Shown: positions 45,158 through 53,697, numbered from the stretch's first letter. The stretch is 64,000 nt of DNA from an uncultured Eggerthella sp. (GCA_900546175.1 URBX01000003.1:124001-188000), one strand, 5' to 3'. Translations and numbers: made by a program. Notes: generated by a model not told the origin, from the sequence alone.

Positions 45158-45172
45158 AAATGCTGAGCATTT
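45158..45172. promoter_or_regulatory. palindrome upstream of argC
   Basis: AAATGC-TGA-GCATTT is a perfect 6-3-6 palindrome in the leader of the arg operon. It could be an operator half of an arginine-responsive system, but it does not closely match the ArgR consensus. No clear promoter could be fixed beside it. Confidence 0.35.
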
Positions 45173-45381
45173 TTCGAACAGTTCGGCAAGTTCTCATAAT
45201 CGTTAAAGTTTACTCTTTTTGCCAAGGCTTCTCTATATAAGATTGCCAAGCACCAATCCTTACTATTTAAACGGCATAACTATGAAAGGATTAGGCATTT
45301 TTTATCCTAATCTCCTCGTGTTTCCTTATAATGAACGGACACAAACGTAAAAGCTTAATCACACTTTGAAAGGTGAACTAC

Positions 45382-45810
45382 ATGAGCAATGAAGGAAAGC
45401 GCGTTCGCGCGCACTACATTGGCACTTTTGATGATGGCACAAAATTTGACTCCAGCTTCGATCGCGGCGAACCACTCGAGTTTATCTGCATGGCTGGTCA
45501 GATGATTGAAGGTTTTGACGCGGCTGTAAACGAAATGGCTCCTGGCGAAACCAAAAAGGTTCATATCCCTGCCGCTCAGGCATATGGCGAATGGAGCGAA
45601 GAAATGGTTCAGACCGTTCCAGTTGCAAACCTTCCAGGCGCAGAAGATCTTCCTGTTGGAGAAACCGTATACTTACAGGGCCCTGGCGGCCGTCCTTTCC
45701 CTGCAAAGGTAGTAAGTCTTGACTCTGAAAACATTGTTTTTGACATGAACCACGAAATGGCTGGCAAAGACTTAAACTTCGAAATTACCTTAGTGGAGGT
45801 TTTTGACTAG
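45382..45810 (+). CDS. FKBP-type peptidyl-prolyl isomerase, SlyD-like
   Basis: A 142-aa cytoplasmic folding helper. The FKBP half has VRAHYIGTFDDGTKFDSSF and MIEGFDAAVNEMAPGETKKVHIP. An inserted chaperone flap runs from about 70 to 120, then VFDMNHEMAGKDLNFEITLVEV closes the fold, which is the SlyD layout. The His-rich metal tail of E. coli SlyD is absent. AAAGGTGAA precedes ATG 45382. Transcription probably ends at the hairpin 190 bases downstream. Confidence 0.93.
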   Translation: MSNEGKRVRAHYIGTFDDGTKFDSSFDRGEPLEFICMAGQMIEGFDAAVNEMAPGETKKVHIPAAQAYGEWSEEMVQTVPVANLPGAEDLPVGETVYLQGPGGRPFPAKVVSLDSENIVFDMNHEMAGKDLNFEITLVEVFD

Positions 45811-45867
45811 TCTCTTCTGTTTGGCGAATTAAACCATTAGCCAAGCACACATCTCTTTAGTGTTCAA

Positions 45868-45948
45868 GCGCATGCTGGTTTGGAATCAGAGCGCTAGTTT
45901 TGAAATCCAGCAAGCACTGGCTTTGGAATCCAAGCACGCAACCTTTTA
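45868..45948. repeat. degenerate ~22-base direct repeat
   Basis: Three or four diverged copies of a unit like GCGCATGCTGGTTTGGAATC follow one another. The shared core is CTGGTTTGGAATC, CTAGTTTTGAAATC and CTGGCTTTGGAATCC. They lie between the SlyD-like gene and its terminator. Confidence 0.45.
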
Positions 45949-45999
45949 GCTTTTGCGCGCTCGGCTCTCTAGAAACCAGACATTCATAATGTTGCCATC

Positions 46000-46031
46000 A
46001 AGAAGCTCACCACCTTTGGTGAGCTTCTTTT
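46000..46031 (+). terminator. terminator downstream of the SlyD-like gene
   Basis: A 13-bp perfect stem, AAGAAGCTCACCA (46000-46012) with TGGTGAGCTTCTT (46017-46029), around a CCTT loop and followed by TT. It is 190 bases past the stop codon. Confidence 0.85.
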
Positions 46032-46505
46032 CGCTCGCGTGCTTCATCCATCTTGTTTCACTCAGTTTGTTTCACTCGCCATTTTCACTCGGCTCATTTT
46101 GCCCAAGTTTTTCTTTTTCCATTCGCTTTTTCTGCCCACGCTTTCGCTCATGTTCTTATCCAATTACCCATCCGCTCGCCCGCAAAAATGGAGCAACTTG
46201 CTAAATCTATAAAACAAATCAATAAATTGTAAAGTATTGGTTATAGGTTTTTTCTCTCACGAAAAAGACATCAATCATTCCTTGCTTCGATAGCTATTGT
46301 CGCTTTTCTCATTTCCAATTTTCAGCTTTTCGGTAAAAACTGAAAAGGCTGTTCAGGCAGGCATTACGTGCATCTGCTTGAGGGTAAAAGTTCGCGAAAA
46401 AGCAGTGCTGTTATCTTCCATGAAAGCATCACCCTTCATTTCGTTTCTCACTCGAAGAATCCCTTCTCTTTGTAATTTCATCTTTTTTTTCTATGCAAAA
46501 GCACA

Positions 46506-46533
46506 TTGCCTAATCTTTCCTTACGTGTAATAT
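46506..46533 (+). promoter_or_regulatory. possible promoter of the acyl-CoA dehydrogenase-etf operon
   Basis: TTGCCT (46506-46511) and TAATAT (46528-46533) with a 16-base spacer lie about 70 bases before the start codon. A second AT-rich -10-like box (TAATAT, 46576-46581) is closer. Neither can be chosen without data. Confidence 0.4.
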
Positions 46534-46601
46534 ATTCGTCAGTTCCTATTAATTTTCCTTTTTCTATAGGAAAAGTAATATAAATTAAGGGAAGAAGAAT
46601 C

Positions 46602-47738
46602 ATGGCAATCATCCAAACAGAAGAACAGCGCATACTTCTTAACTTAGTTCGAGAAGTTGCCGAAAACGAAATCAAACCATTCGTTGCTGAAGCAGACCGA
46701 AATGGTGCTTGCCCCGAAGAACTGTTCAAGTGGGGCTTTGATTTAGGACTTCATCTCGTTGAAATACCTAAAGAGTACGGCGGAACAGGCCTCAACTATC
46801 AAACTACGGCAATGATTTTTGAAGAATTAGCACGAGTTGATGCGGGCTATGCAATCACGTTTGTCACGACCTTTGTTGCTCTTCGCAATGTAATCCTTGC
46901 TGGAACAAAAGAACAAGCATTGCGTTTCTCAGAAGTCATTAACCAGCGTAAGTTTGCTGCATTCGCACTCACTGAAGCAAATGCTGGTTCCGATATTGCC
47001 AGCATGCACACCACCGCCACTAAACATGAAGGTGGCTATATGATTAACGGATCTAAAACCTTCATCACTAATGGTTCTCTTGCTTCTCTTTACATCGTAT
47101 TTGCAAAAACCGAACCAGAAGCAGGATCAAGAGGCATCACTGCCTTTATTGTTGAAGCAGACAGACCTGGTATTACGCCTGGAGCCAAAGAAGACAAGAT
47201 GGGGCTTCGCTTATCAAACACAACTGAGGTAATCCTCGACAATGTTTGGGTGCCAGAAGAAAACGTACTTGGAAAAGTAAATAAAGGCATGGGAATTGCC
47301 CTCAATGCACTCAATCTTTCTCGTGCTTTTGTTTGCACAATGGGCGTTGGCATTATGCAACGCGCACTCGACGAAGCGGTTGCCTACGCAAAAGAACGCA
47401 AGCAATTTGGCCAACCAATTATTCATCATCAGTTTGTTCAAGGACTTTTGGCCGATATGGCAATTAAGACAGAAGCTTCCCGTTGTCTTGTCCATAACAC
47501 CATGAAGCTCATTGACGAAGGAAGCCTTATTCGTAAAGAAGGCGCCATTTGCAAAGCCTTTGTTGGCGATGCAATGCAAGAAGTGGTTTCCAACGCAGTG
47601 CAAGTGCTGGGAGGAAATGGTTACAGCCGCGAATATCCAGTAGAAAAACTGATGCGCGACGCAAAAGTGTTCCAAATTTTTGAGGGCACCAATCAAATTC
47701 AGCGCATGACTATTGCTCGTGAGTTAGAAGCAGAATAG
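46602..47738 (+). CDS. acyl-CoA dehydrogenase (butyryl-CoA dehydrogenase type)
   Basis: A 378-aa FAD enzyme. The flavin and substrate motifs are FALTEANAGSDIASMHT (near 126), ITNGSLASLYIVFAKT, GMGIALNALNLSRAF and VQVLGGNGYSREYPVEKLMRDAKV. The catalytic base is the glutamate of IFEGTNQIQR near the C-terminus, as in short-chain enzymes. Followed after 8 bases by etfB and etfA, it is likely a short-chain acyl-CoA dehydrogenase or crotonyl-CoA reductase working with the ETF. No thl, hbd or crt genes are present, so a butyrate pathway cannot be claimed from here. Confidence 0.93.
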   Translation: MAIIQTEEQRILLNLVREVAENEIKPFVAEADRNGACPEELFKWGFDLGLHLVEIPKEYGGTGLNYQTTAMIFEELARVDAGYAITFVTTFVALRNVILAGTKEQALRFSEVINQRKFAAFALTEANAGSDIASMHTTATKHEGGYMINGSKTFITNGSLASLYIVFAKTEPEAGSRGITAFIVEADRPGITPGAKEDKMGLRLSNTTEVILDNVWVPEENVLGKVNKGMGIALNALNLSRAFVCTMGVGIMQRALDEAVAYAKERKQFGQPIIHHQFVQGLLADMAIKTEASRCLVHNTMKLIDEGSLIRKEGAICKAFVGDAMQEVVSNAVQVLGGNGYSREYPVEKLMRDAKVFQIFEGTNQIQRMTIARELEAE

Positions 47739-47745
47739 AGGCATC

Positions 47746-48600
47746 ATGAATATTGCGGTTTGCATTAAACAAGTTCCCGACACCACTGAAATAAAGATTG
47801 ATCCAGTAAAAAATACCCTTATCCGCAAGGGCGTTCCGAGTATCATGAATCCATTTGATAAACATGCCTTGGAACTTGCTCTCCAGCTTAAGGACCGTTA
47901 CGGAGCAAAAGTTACCGCGCTTTCAATGGGTCCCATACAAGCTAAGGCAGTTATTCGCGAAGCTCTTTCCATGGGTGCCGATAAAGGATACCTCATTACC
48001 GACCGCAAATTTGGCGGTTCGGATACCTACGCAACAAGCCATATCCTTTCAGCAGCAATTAAGCACCTGGGAAGTTTCGATATTATTCTTGGGGGAAAAC
48101 AGGCAATTGATGGAGACACTGGGCAAACCGCCTCATCAATTGCCGAACATCTAAATTACCCTCGCGTTAGTCAAATTACTGAAATATCTGTCTTGGATGG
48201 TTTGCTTCAAAACGAGGCGCTCGGTTCAACTTCCAATAACCAAAGTGCTTCAATACAAGCACAGCTTGTTGAAATCAAGCGTCTTTCCGATGACGGAACC
48301 GAAATTCTTCAATCCACGCTTCCTTTGGTGTGCACTGTAGTAAAAGAGGCCAATAAACCTCGATACCCTTCTATTCAAAGCACGCTCGATTCTCTTGAAG
48401 CAGAAGTTCCTGAACTCACGTTTGAAGTGCTCGAAGCAGAAATAGACCCGTTAAAAATCGGATTAAAAGGATCACCTACCCGCGTAAAAGCATCATTTGT
48501 CCCTGAACGAACTGCCGAAGGGGTTCAAATTGAAGGCTCGCCTACCCAGCAAGCTCAAGAACTTCATACGCTCCTTAAAGATGCCAAACTGGTTAATTAG
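47746..48600 (+). CDS. etfB: electron transfer flavoprotein beta subunit
   Basis: 284 aa; pairs with EtfA to hold FAD and AMP or a second FAD. The start MNIAVCIKQVPDTTEIKID, the MNPFDKHALELALQLKD segment and LGGKQAIDGDTGQTASSIAEHL are typical. The last is the nucleotide-binding stretch seen in bifurcating ETFs. It lies between the dehydrogenase gene and etfA, all on one transcript. Its presence with a butyryl-CoA-type dehydrogenase makes flavin-based electron bifurcation possible but not proven. Confidence 0.95.
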   Translation: MNIAVCIKQVPDTTEIKIDPVKNTLIRKGVPSIMNPFDKHALELALQLKDRYGAKVTALSMGPIQAKAVIREALSMGADKGYLITDRKFGGSDTYATSHILSAAIKHLGSFDIILGGKQAIDGDTGQTASSIAEHLNYPRVSQITEISVLDGLLQNEALGSTSNNQSASIQAQLVEIKRLSDDGTEILQSTLPLVCTVVKEANKPRYPSIQSTLDSLEAEVPELTFEVLEAEIDPLKIGLKGSPTRVKASFVPERTAEGVQIEGSPTQQAQELHTLLKDAKLVN

Positions 48601-48613
48601 AAAGGACCGCCTC

Positions 48614-49642
48614 ATGCCATCCTGTGAAACTCTTACCCTTAATAACCCTTTAGAGACTCCTGGTAATGAAGTGTGGGTCTACCTTGAATGCCTGGAAGGA
48701 AAACCTAAAAAAGTTGGTATCGAACTTCTTGGCCAAGCCACTATTCTTGCAAAACTCCTTAAAGGAACTGTTTGTGCGGTAGTTATCGAAAAGGATCCTC
48801 TTCCTGCTATTCGCACTGCAGAGCGCTATGGAGCAAAAAAGATTTATGCCGTCAATGGCGAAGAATATCAATACTACACTGCAGACACCCATGGCGATGC
48901 GTTTGTTCAGCTCTGTAAAACCTATCAACCAAACACCATTCTTATTGGCGCAACTGCAAACGGCAGAGACCTTGCTTCTAAAGTTGCCGTAAGCTTAAAC
49001 ACAGGATTAACTGCAGACTGCACCAGCCTTTCAGTTGATACTGAAACTCAAAATGTAGTGTGGGAGCGCCCTGCCTTTGGCGGAAACTTGTACGCTCAGA
49101 TTCTCTGCGCAAATACCCGCCCTCAAATGGGCACGGTTCGTCCTGGGGTAATGCCTCTTCCAAACGAAGATCCTACCAATAAGGCTCAAGTCATTTTCGA
49201 GACAATCAAGCCAGAAAACAATCGCGTCACTGTGAAAGAGTTTATTGCAAAAACGAAAGAAGATGGCATTTCTCTTGCCGATGCAGACGTTATTGTTTCA
49301 GGTGGTCGCGGCATGAAATCTGCTGAAAATTTCAAGATTCTTGAAGATCTTGCGCAAGTTCTTCACGGAACTGTTGGTTGTTCTCGTTCAGTTGTTGACC
49401 AAGGCTGGATGCCTCAAAGCAGGCAAGTAGGTCAAACGGGCACTACGGTTGCTCCTCGTTTATACTTTGCGTGCGCAATTTCAGGCGCTGTTCAACATAT
49501 TGCAGGCATGAATAATTCTGATGCAATCATTGCTATTAACTCAGACCCTAATGCACCAATTTTCGAAGTAGCCGACTACTGCATTGTTGGCGATGTTATG
49601 GAAGTTGTCCCTGCTTTAATTTCCGAATTGAAAGCCTCCTAG
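48614..49642 (+). CDS. etfA: electron transfer flavoprotein alpha subunit
   Basis: 342 aa. The N-terminal domain contains TILIGATANGRDLASKVAVSLNTGLTADCT. The C-terminal FAD domain contains ADVIVSGGRGM, VVDQGWMPQSRQVGQTGTTVAPRLYFACAISGAVQH and AIIAINSDPNAPIFEVADY. It starts at ATG 48614, 13 bases after etfB, with AGAAAGGACC before it; a longer frame overlapping etfB has no support. No ferredoxin domain is fused at the N-terminus. A terminator follows at 49668. Confidence 0.95.
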   Translation: MPSCETLTLNNPLETPGNEVWVYLECLEGKPKKVGIELLGQATILAKLLKGTVCAVVIEKDPLPAIRTAERYGAKKIYAVNGEEYQYYTADTHGDAFVQLCKTYQPNTILIGATANGRDLASKVAVSLNTGLTADCTSLSVDTETQNVVWERPAFGGNLYAQILCANTRPQMGTVRPGVMPLPNEDPTNKAQVIFETIKPENNRVTVKEFIAKTKEDGISLADADVIVSGGRGMKSAENFKILEDLAQVLHGTVGCSRSVVDQGWMPQSRQVGQTGTTVAPRLYFACAISGAVQHIAGMNNSDAIIAINSDPNAPIFEVADYCIVGDVMEVVPALISELKAS

Positions 49643-49667
49643 AGAGTGCCTACTTTCTTCTCTATTT

Positions 49668-49705
49668 GAAAGGCTCCTTCCGCACAAGGAGCCTTTCGCT
49701 TTTTA
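49668..49705 (+). terminator. terminator of the acyl-CoA dehydrogenase-etf operon
   Basis: GAAAGGCTCCTT (49668-49679) and AAGGAGCCTTTC (49686-49697) form a perfect 12-bp stem, followed by GCTTTTTAAA. It lies 25 bases after the etfA stop and just before the kinase promoter. Confidence 0.93.
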
Positions 49706-49737
49706 AAATCCCTTTTTGGCGTGGTACTATGTCATCC

Positions 49738-50952
49738 ATGAATAATGACTTGGAATCATATTTGAACTCTCTTGCACGAAACGACAGCTTTCGTGTTGAG
49801 AAAACAATGAAACAATCTCCTGCCGAAACCACGGAACTAGTAAACTTTCAGGGAATAAATAACGCAACCTTTGGACCCTTTGTTCGCAAAAAGATTCAAG
49901 CTACCAGTTCGTTAGGCCTTGCTTACAAACAAATCTGGCAAGCCCAACAAAACGGAGAACGATTCAATCATCTTCCTCGCATTTTCGACTACTACGAAAC
50001 CCAGGACTCTCGAATTGTTCTCATGGAATACCTTTCAGGCAAAACACTTGAAGAGGTTATTACCACCACTACCCTTACTACAGACGAAATACTTGCGCTG
50101 TTCAGTGCAGTTTGCGAAGCAGTCAATGAGCTTCACGAGCGCTTTGAGCCACCTATTATTCATAGGGACCTCAAGCCAAGCAATATTATGGTTTCAGGAA
50201 AAACGGTCACGCTTATTGATTTCGGTATTGCCCGCTCGTTCAAAGATGAAGCCGAAACCGACACTCAACATTTTGGAACGCGCTGCTATGCGCCTCCTGA
50301 GCAGTTTGGATTCAGCCAGACTGACACGCGCTCCGACGAATACACGTTAGCTCTTCTCCTGTTTTTCTGCTTTACGAAAAAAGATCCTACAAGCAAAGAC
50401 CGTGAACAGAACTTTTGCCATCAAGCTATTAACCCAAACATTAGCGAAGTGATAGCACGTGCGGCCTCTCTTGATCCGCACGACCGCTATGGTAGCGTTT
50501 TGGAACTTAGAGACGCGGTAGTATACGCCGAACAAAACAACAACACCAAACAAAAAACTACTGCCCAGAAACCTTCTTCACCAAAGAGTGTTACTCGTAC
50601 TAAAAACGCCAAACTACCACAAAAAGCACTCACCCTGGTAAAGACAGCATGGGATATTGTCCTTCTTGTGTTCTTTGCTCTTTTCTTCGTTTCCTCAATT
50701 TCAGGAGCACTGAATCCCGCGGAGAACGCCTCGCTTTCTTCAGCACCCTTTGGATTCCGAATAGCAGCCTACCTGACGGTAACGTTCTTTATTATTGCGC
50801 CCGTTTTATATTTGTTGAGCTTTAAAGACCTTATAGAAAAGGTGGTGCCCCGATACAGCAAACCTAACCTTTGGGTAAATATCGTGGGTTTTGTTGTAGC
50901 AGAATTACTTGGAGTTCTGCTTGTTGGGCTTATCTCTCTTATAGCGCAATAA
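49738..50952 (+). CDS. Hanks-type serine/threonine protein kinase with C-terminal membrane helices
   Basis: 404 aa. The catalytic loop is IIHRDLKPSNIMV, the metal motif LIDFGIARSF and the activation segment end GTRCYAPPEQFG. The glycine-rich loop is not canonical and the expected VAIK lysine is replaced by a divergent KIQATSS region, so nucleotide binding is altered. A Lys/Thr/Ser-rich linker (about 265-300) leads to three hydrophobic segments, so the kinase faces the cytoplasm. ATG 49738 (or 49729) is used because the upstream frame runs into a terminator. TACTAT (49725-49730) lies 7 bases before it with no Shine-Dalgarno, suggesting a leaderless message. Targets are unknown. Confidence 0.82.
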   Translation: MNNDLESYLNSLARNDSFRVEKTMKQSPAETTELVNFQGINNATFGPFVRKKIQATSSLGLAYKQIWQAQQNGERFNHLPRIFDYYETQDSRIVLMEYLSGKTLEEVITTTTLTTDEILALFSAVCEAVNELHERFEPPIIHRDLKPSNIMVSGKTVTLIDFGIARSFKDEAETDTQHFGTRCYAPPEQFGFSQTDTRSDEYTLALLLFFCFTKKDPTSKDREQNFCHQAINPNISEVIARAASLDPHDRYGSVLELRDAVVYAEQNNNTKQKTTAQKPSSPKSVTRTKNAKLPQKALTLVKTAWDIVLLVFFALFFVSSISGALNPAENASLSSAPFGFRIAAYLTVTFFIIAPVLYLLSFKDLIEKVVPRYSKPNLWVNIVGFVVAELLGVLLVGLISLIAQ

Positions 50953-50973
50953 GAAGTTTCAGAAATAAAAAAC

Positions 50974-51000
50974 AATGCCAGGGAAAATATCCCTGGCATT
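50974..51000. terminator. terminator between the kinase and Ltp-repeat genes
   Basis: AATGCCAGGGA (50974-50984) pairs with TCCCTGGCATT (50990-51000), 11 bp with a five-base loop. On the minus strand GTTTTTTATTT follows, so it mainly ends the minus-strand gene; it can also stop the convergent kinase transcript. Confidence 0.9.
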
Positions 51001-51029
51001 TCTCAAAAAACATAGCAACGAGCTTTTGT

Positions 51030-51527
51030 TTAAGCAGGCAAATTATCAACAGCGTATTGAGCTTCTTCTGCAGTAAACTTCTCGCCATATTCACTTACCA
51101 GCTGATCATAAATTGCCGATTTAGACATACTCATGGACTCCTGATAAGTCTTTGCTTTCTTTAAAGCATTTGCTTTGTAGTCAGCGTCCAAGTTATCTAT
51201 TGCATACTGAGCTGCCTCTGCGGTAAAGCCTTCCCCATATTCGCTTACCAACTGATCATAGATACCCTGCTTTGACATAGCCATTACGTCACTATAGGTT
51301 TGAGCCTTTTTGAGTGCGTTCTTGTACTCTACAGGAACCGATGCTTCTTCCTTTTTTGCAGAAGAAGTTGTTGCCTGCTCGGTTTTAGTAGAATCTGAAG
51401 ACGAAGAGCTGGATTTTGAAGAATTACCACCCGCTCCACCAATAAGAGCGAGCGCAATAATTACCACTACTACAATTGCAATAATCTTGCCTTTTCCGCC
51501 CTTTTTCTTCTCAGAACTTTCCCCCAT
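51030..51527 (-). CDS. membrane-anchored protein with two Ltp (host cell surface-exposed) repeats
   Basis: 165 aa. A basic cytoplasmic start (SEKKKGGKGK) leads into one membrane helix (IIAIVVVVIIALALIGGAGG), then a Ser/Thr-rich spacer. Two copies of a ~46-residue module follow (ALKKAQTYSDVMAMSKQGIY...SEYGEGFTAEAAQYAIDNL and its near repeat), the Lipoprotein_Ltp type. In a Streptococcus thermophilus prophage, Ltp with such repeats blocks DNA injection by other phages. Here there is no lipobox cysteine, so the anchor is a transmembrane helix. No prophage is around it. GGAGGG supports ATG 51527. Confidence 0.85.
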   Translation of the reverse strand: MGESSEKKKGGKGKIIAIVVVVIIALALIGGAGGNSSKSSSSSSDSTKTEQATTSSAKKEEASVPVEYKNALKKAQTYSDVMAMSKQGIYDQLVSEYGEGFTAEAAQYAIDNLDADYKANALKKAKTYQESMSMSKSAIYDQLVSEYGEKFTAEEAQYAVDNLPA

Positions 51528-51872
51528 AATCCCTCCAAACATACGAATTTCCTTAAAAGACTAGATGCAATTATGAGAAAACTGACAAAAGAATTCATTA
51601 GCTGTCAGCTAAGACTAAAAACCTTTTACGCAATTGATTATTGTTTCTCTAACACTAAAAAAGCCCAGCAACATGACACTCAATTAATAGGACTATTTGT
51701 TTCAATGCGAAAATTGTTCACCTAATCAGAAAAGCAATAAACCAAAACGCACGATGACGCACAGCAAATCCCCATTAAACGACCGTCCTACCTGGCTAAA
51801 TGCTGACCTGGCATAAAGCTACCTACGGTATAATTTTTCCTAGGCTATTAAACTCAAAACGAAAGCGTACGT
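51528..51872. other. intergenic region between the Ltp-repeat and HTH genes
   Basis: 345 bases between divergent genes, AT-rich, without a credible frame. A perfect -10 box, TATAAT (51829-51834), lies 39 bases before the HTH gene; no good -35 is seen at 17 bases. A short SD-like GGAGGG serves the minus-strand gene. No repeats or structured RNA stand out. Confidence 0.5.
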
Positions 51873-52310
51873 ATGTCAGAGCACAAAACCAATCAAGATC
51901 CTTTGACTGAAGAACTCCTTGATGAGCTTCTTGCTTCGCCCAACCCTGAATCATTTCTCAACTCCCACACATTTTCAGAAAAAACACTCTCTCAACTCCT
52001 ACAAGAGTACCTTACCCAAAAAAACCTAGAGCGTTCAAAAGTGGTTCGTGAAGCACAAATAAACGATACCCACGGTTACCAAATATTCACGGGCTCCAGG
52101 GGCGCATCACGGGACAAGGTGCTCCAGTTAGCGTTCGCAATGAGTTTATCCTTAAAAGAGACAAGCCGCCTGCTTCATGCCGCGGGAGCAAATCCTTTGT
52201 ATGTCAAAAATCGCAGAGACGCTATCATTACATTCTGCATCAATAACGGCTACACACTTCAATACACCAACGAACAGCTCTACGCATTTGGCGAAGAGAT
52301 ATTAGGGTAA
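51873..52310 (+). CDS. XRE-like helix-turn-helix protein
   Basis: 145 aa. An acidic N-terminal third (TEELLDELLASPNPESFLNS) precedes a helix-turn-helix resembling XRE proteins (LSQLLQEYLTQKNLERSKVVREAQINDTHGYQIFTGSRG..SRDKVLQLAFAMSLSLKETSRLLHAAGANPLYVKNRRD). The C-terminus is a short helical tail. Proteins of this shape are often found beside Ser/Thr kinase genes, and a kinase lies 1 kb away, but no contact is shown. The ribosome site is weak (GAAAGCG). Confidence 0.7.
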   Translation: MSEHKTNQDPLTEELLDELLASPNPESFLNSHTFSEKTLSQLLQEYLTQKNLERSKVVREAQINDTHGYQIFTGSRGASRDKVLQLAFAMSLSLKETSRLLHAAGANPLYVKNRRDAIITFCINNGYTLQYTNEQLYAFGEEILG

Positions 52311-52424
52311 CGCACTAATTACTGGATTGTTTGTGATTACTTGATTCATCGGCCCTTTAAGATAAAGGCTTACGCTAGTATTTTTTGTAAAACAAAACCC
52401 AACCTTAAGGAGGAATTATCCTAA

Positions 52425-53561
52425 ATGAATTCTGACAGTTCTGGCCCGACCGAACCTAACCCTGAGATTTCCTATATTCACGGAGATCCCGACATTGAAG
52501 ACAACATTGACGAAAACGTTACCGATACCGATTCTTTTGCTCTAGAAAAGCGTAAAGAATACATCTCAAAAGAAGAAGAATCTCCGGTAAAGAAACTCTA
52601 CAACAATCTCACCGTTGCAGCCGCGGTATGTATGGGCTTACTTGTTTCTATTGTAAAGTTCGTAGCGGCCGTAATGACTGGCTCAGCAGCTATGTTCTCG
52701 GAAGGCATCCATTCCTTAGTTGACGCAGCAAACGATAGCCTTCTTCTCATCGGAACAAAAGCATCGAAAAAACCTCCAACACTCCAACATCCTTTCGGCT
52801 ATGGCCGTCTTTTATACTTCTACACCTTTGTAGTTTCCTTAGTCATCTTCTTCTTTGGTGGTGGCTTTGTAATTATTCAAGGTATCCAGTCCTTCATGGC
52901 AGGTGGCAACGAATTAACTAATCCTCTGATTGCTATTGTTGTTCTGGTAATTGGTATCCTACTTGAAAGCGTTTCGCTTGCTATTGCCTTGAAAGACGTT
53001 AATAACGCTCGTGGAGAATTGTCTATTGCTTCTTACATTAAGGAAAGTAAAGCGCCTACCAACTTTACCGTCCTGCTCGAAGATACCGCGGCTGTATTAG
53101 GCATGGTTATTGCACTGGTTGGCATCGTGCTTTCCGACTTGCTTGGCATTCCTCAAATTGACTCAATTGCCTCTATTATCATTGGCGTAATCATGGCCGT
53201 TGTTGCTCTTATTCTTTTAAAAGAAACCCGATCCCTTCTTATTGGCGAGGGTCTTGGCTTGAAGGCAATTGAAAACGTGGAATTTATTGTCGAAAGCGAT
53301 CCAGCAGTTATCAAATGTGGTCAAATCTTGTCTATGTACATGTCGCCTGACGACTTGATTCTTACCCTAGACGTAACCTTTGATGACGAACTTGATGAAG
53401 GAGACATTCTTCAGGCAATTGACCGTATTGAGGAAGAAATTGCTGAAGAGTATCCTCAGTGCACCTCAATTTTTATTGAAGCCGAATCTCTCAATCATGT
53501 GTATCGCCAACGCTATGACCGCCGTAAGGCAATTGCGCAACTAGAAGAAGAGGAAGAATAA
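52425..53561 (+). CDS. cation diffusion facilitator metal exporter
   Basis: 378 aa with six hydrophobic segments after a 55-residue acidic N-terminal tail. The CDF metal site is in MFSEGIHSLVDAANDSLLLIG (TM2), and the matching LEDTAAVLGMVIAL (TM5) completes the Asp/His set. LQHPFGYGR is the standard loop. The C-terminal domain (about 280-378, IKCGQILSMYMSPDDLILTLDV...) is the cytoplasmic ferredoxin-like dimer unit. It exports Zn2+, Mn2+ or Fe2+ with proton exchange; the metal cannot be told. The strong AAGGAGGAATT site suggests high expression. Confidence 0.9.
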   Translation: MNSDSSGPTEPNPEISYIHGDPDIEDNIDENVTDTDSFALEKRKEYISKEEESPVKKLYNNLTVAAAVCMGLLVSIVKFVAAVMTGSAAMFSEGIHSLVDAANDSLLLIGTKASKKPPTLQHPFGYGRLLYFYTFVVSLVIFFFGGGFVIIQGIQSFMAGGNELTNPLIAIVVLVIGILLESVSLAIALKDVNNARGELSIASYIKESKAPTNFTVLLEDTAAVLGMVIALVGIVLSDLLGIPQIDSIASIIIGVIMAVVALILLKETRSLLIGEGLGLKAIENVEFIVESDPAVIKCGQILSMYMSPDDLILTLDVTFDDELDEGDILQAIDRIEEEIAEEYPQCTSIFIEAESLNHVYRQRYDRRKAIAQLEEEEE

Positions 53562-53697
53562 ATTTATCTTTAAAACCCCTCAAATTTATATAATTGCTGG
53601 TTATTGACTTGTTTTTTCATTTCAGAAAACTATTAATTACGTTCATCTCATTCAAAACCAGATTTGTTATCTGCTTTATTTTCAATTTTTCGAATAG

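Larger units (their letters stand above)
45811..46601. other. 791-base gene-free region
   Basis: No credible gene. It holds a degenerate ~22-base repeat (45868-45948), a strong terminator (46000-46031), a pyrimidine-rich plus strand from 46030 to about 46150, and near the end a promoter-like pair TTGCCT (46506-46511) and TAATAT (46528-46533, 16-base spacer) for the acyl-CoA dehydrogenase operon. Small open frames here (for example 46297-46530) have no ribosome site and biased composition. Confidence 0.6.

Noticed and set aside
46297..46530. 77-codon plus-strand frame in the large gap before the acyl-CoA dehydrogenase
   Set aside because: No ribosome site, a composition rich in Phe, Ser and Lys typical of AT-rich non-coding DNA, and it runs through the likely promoter.
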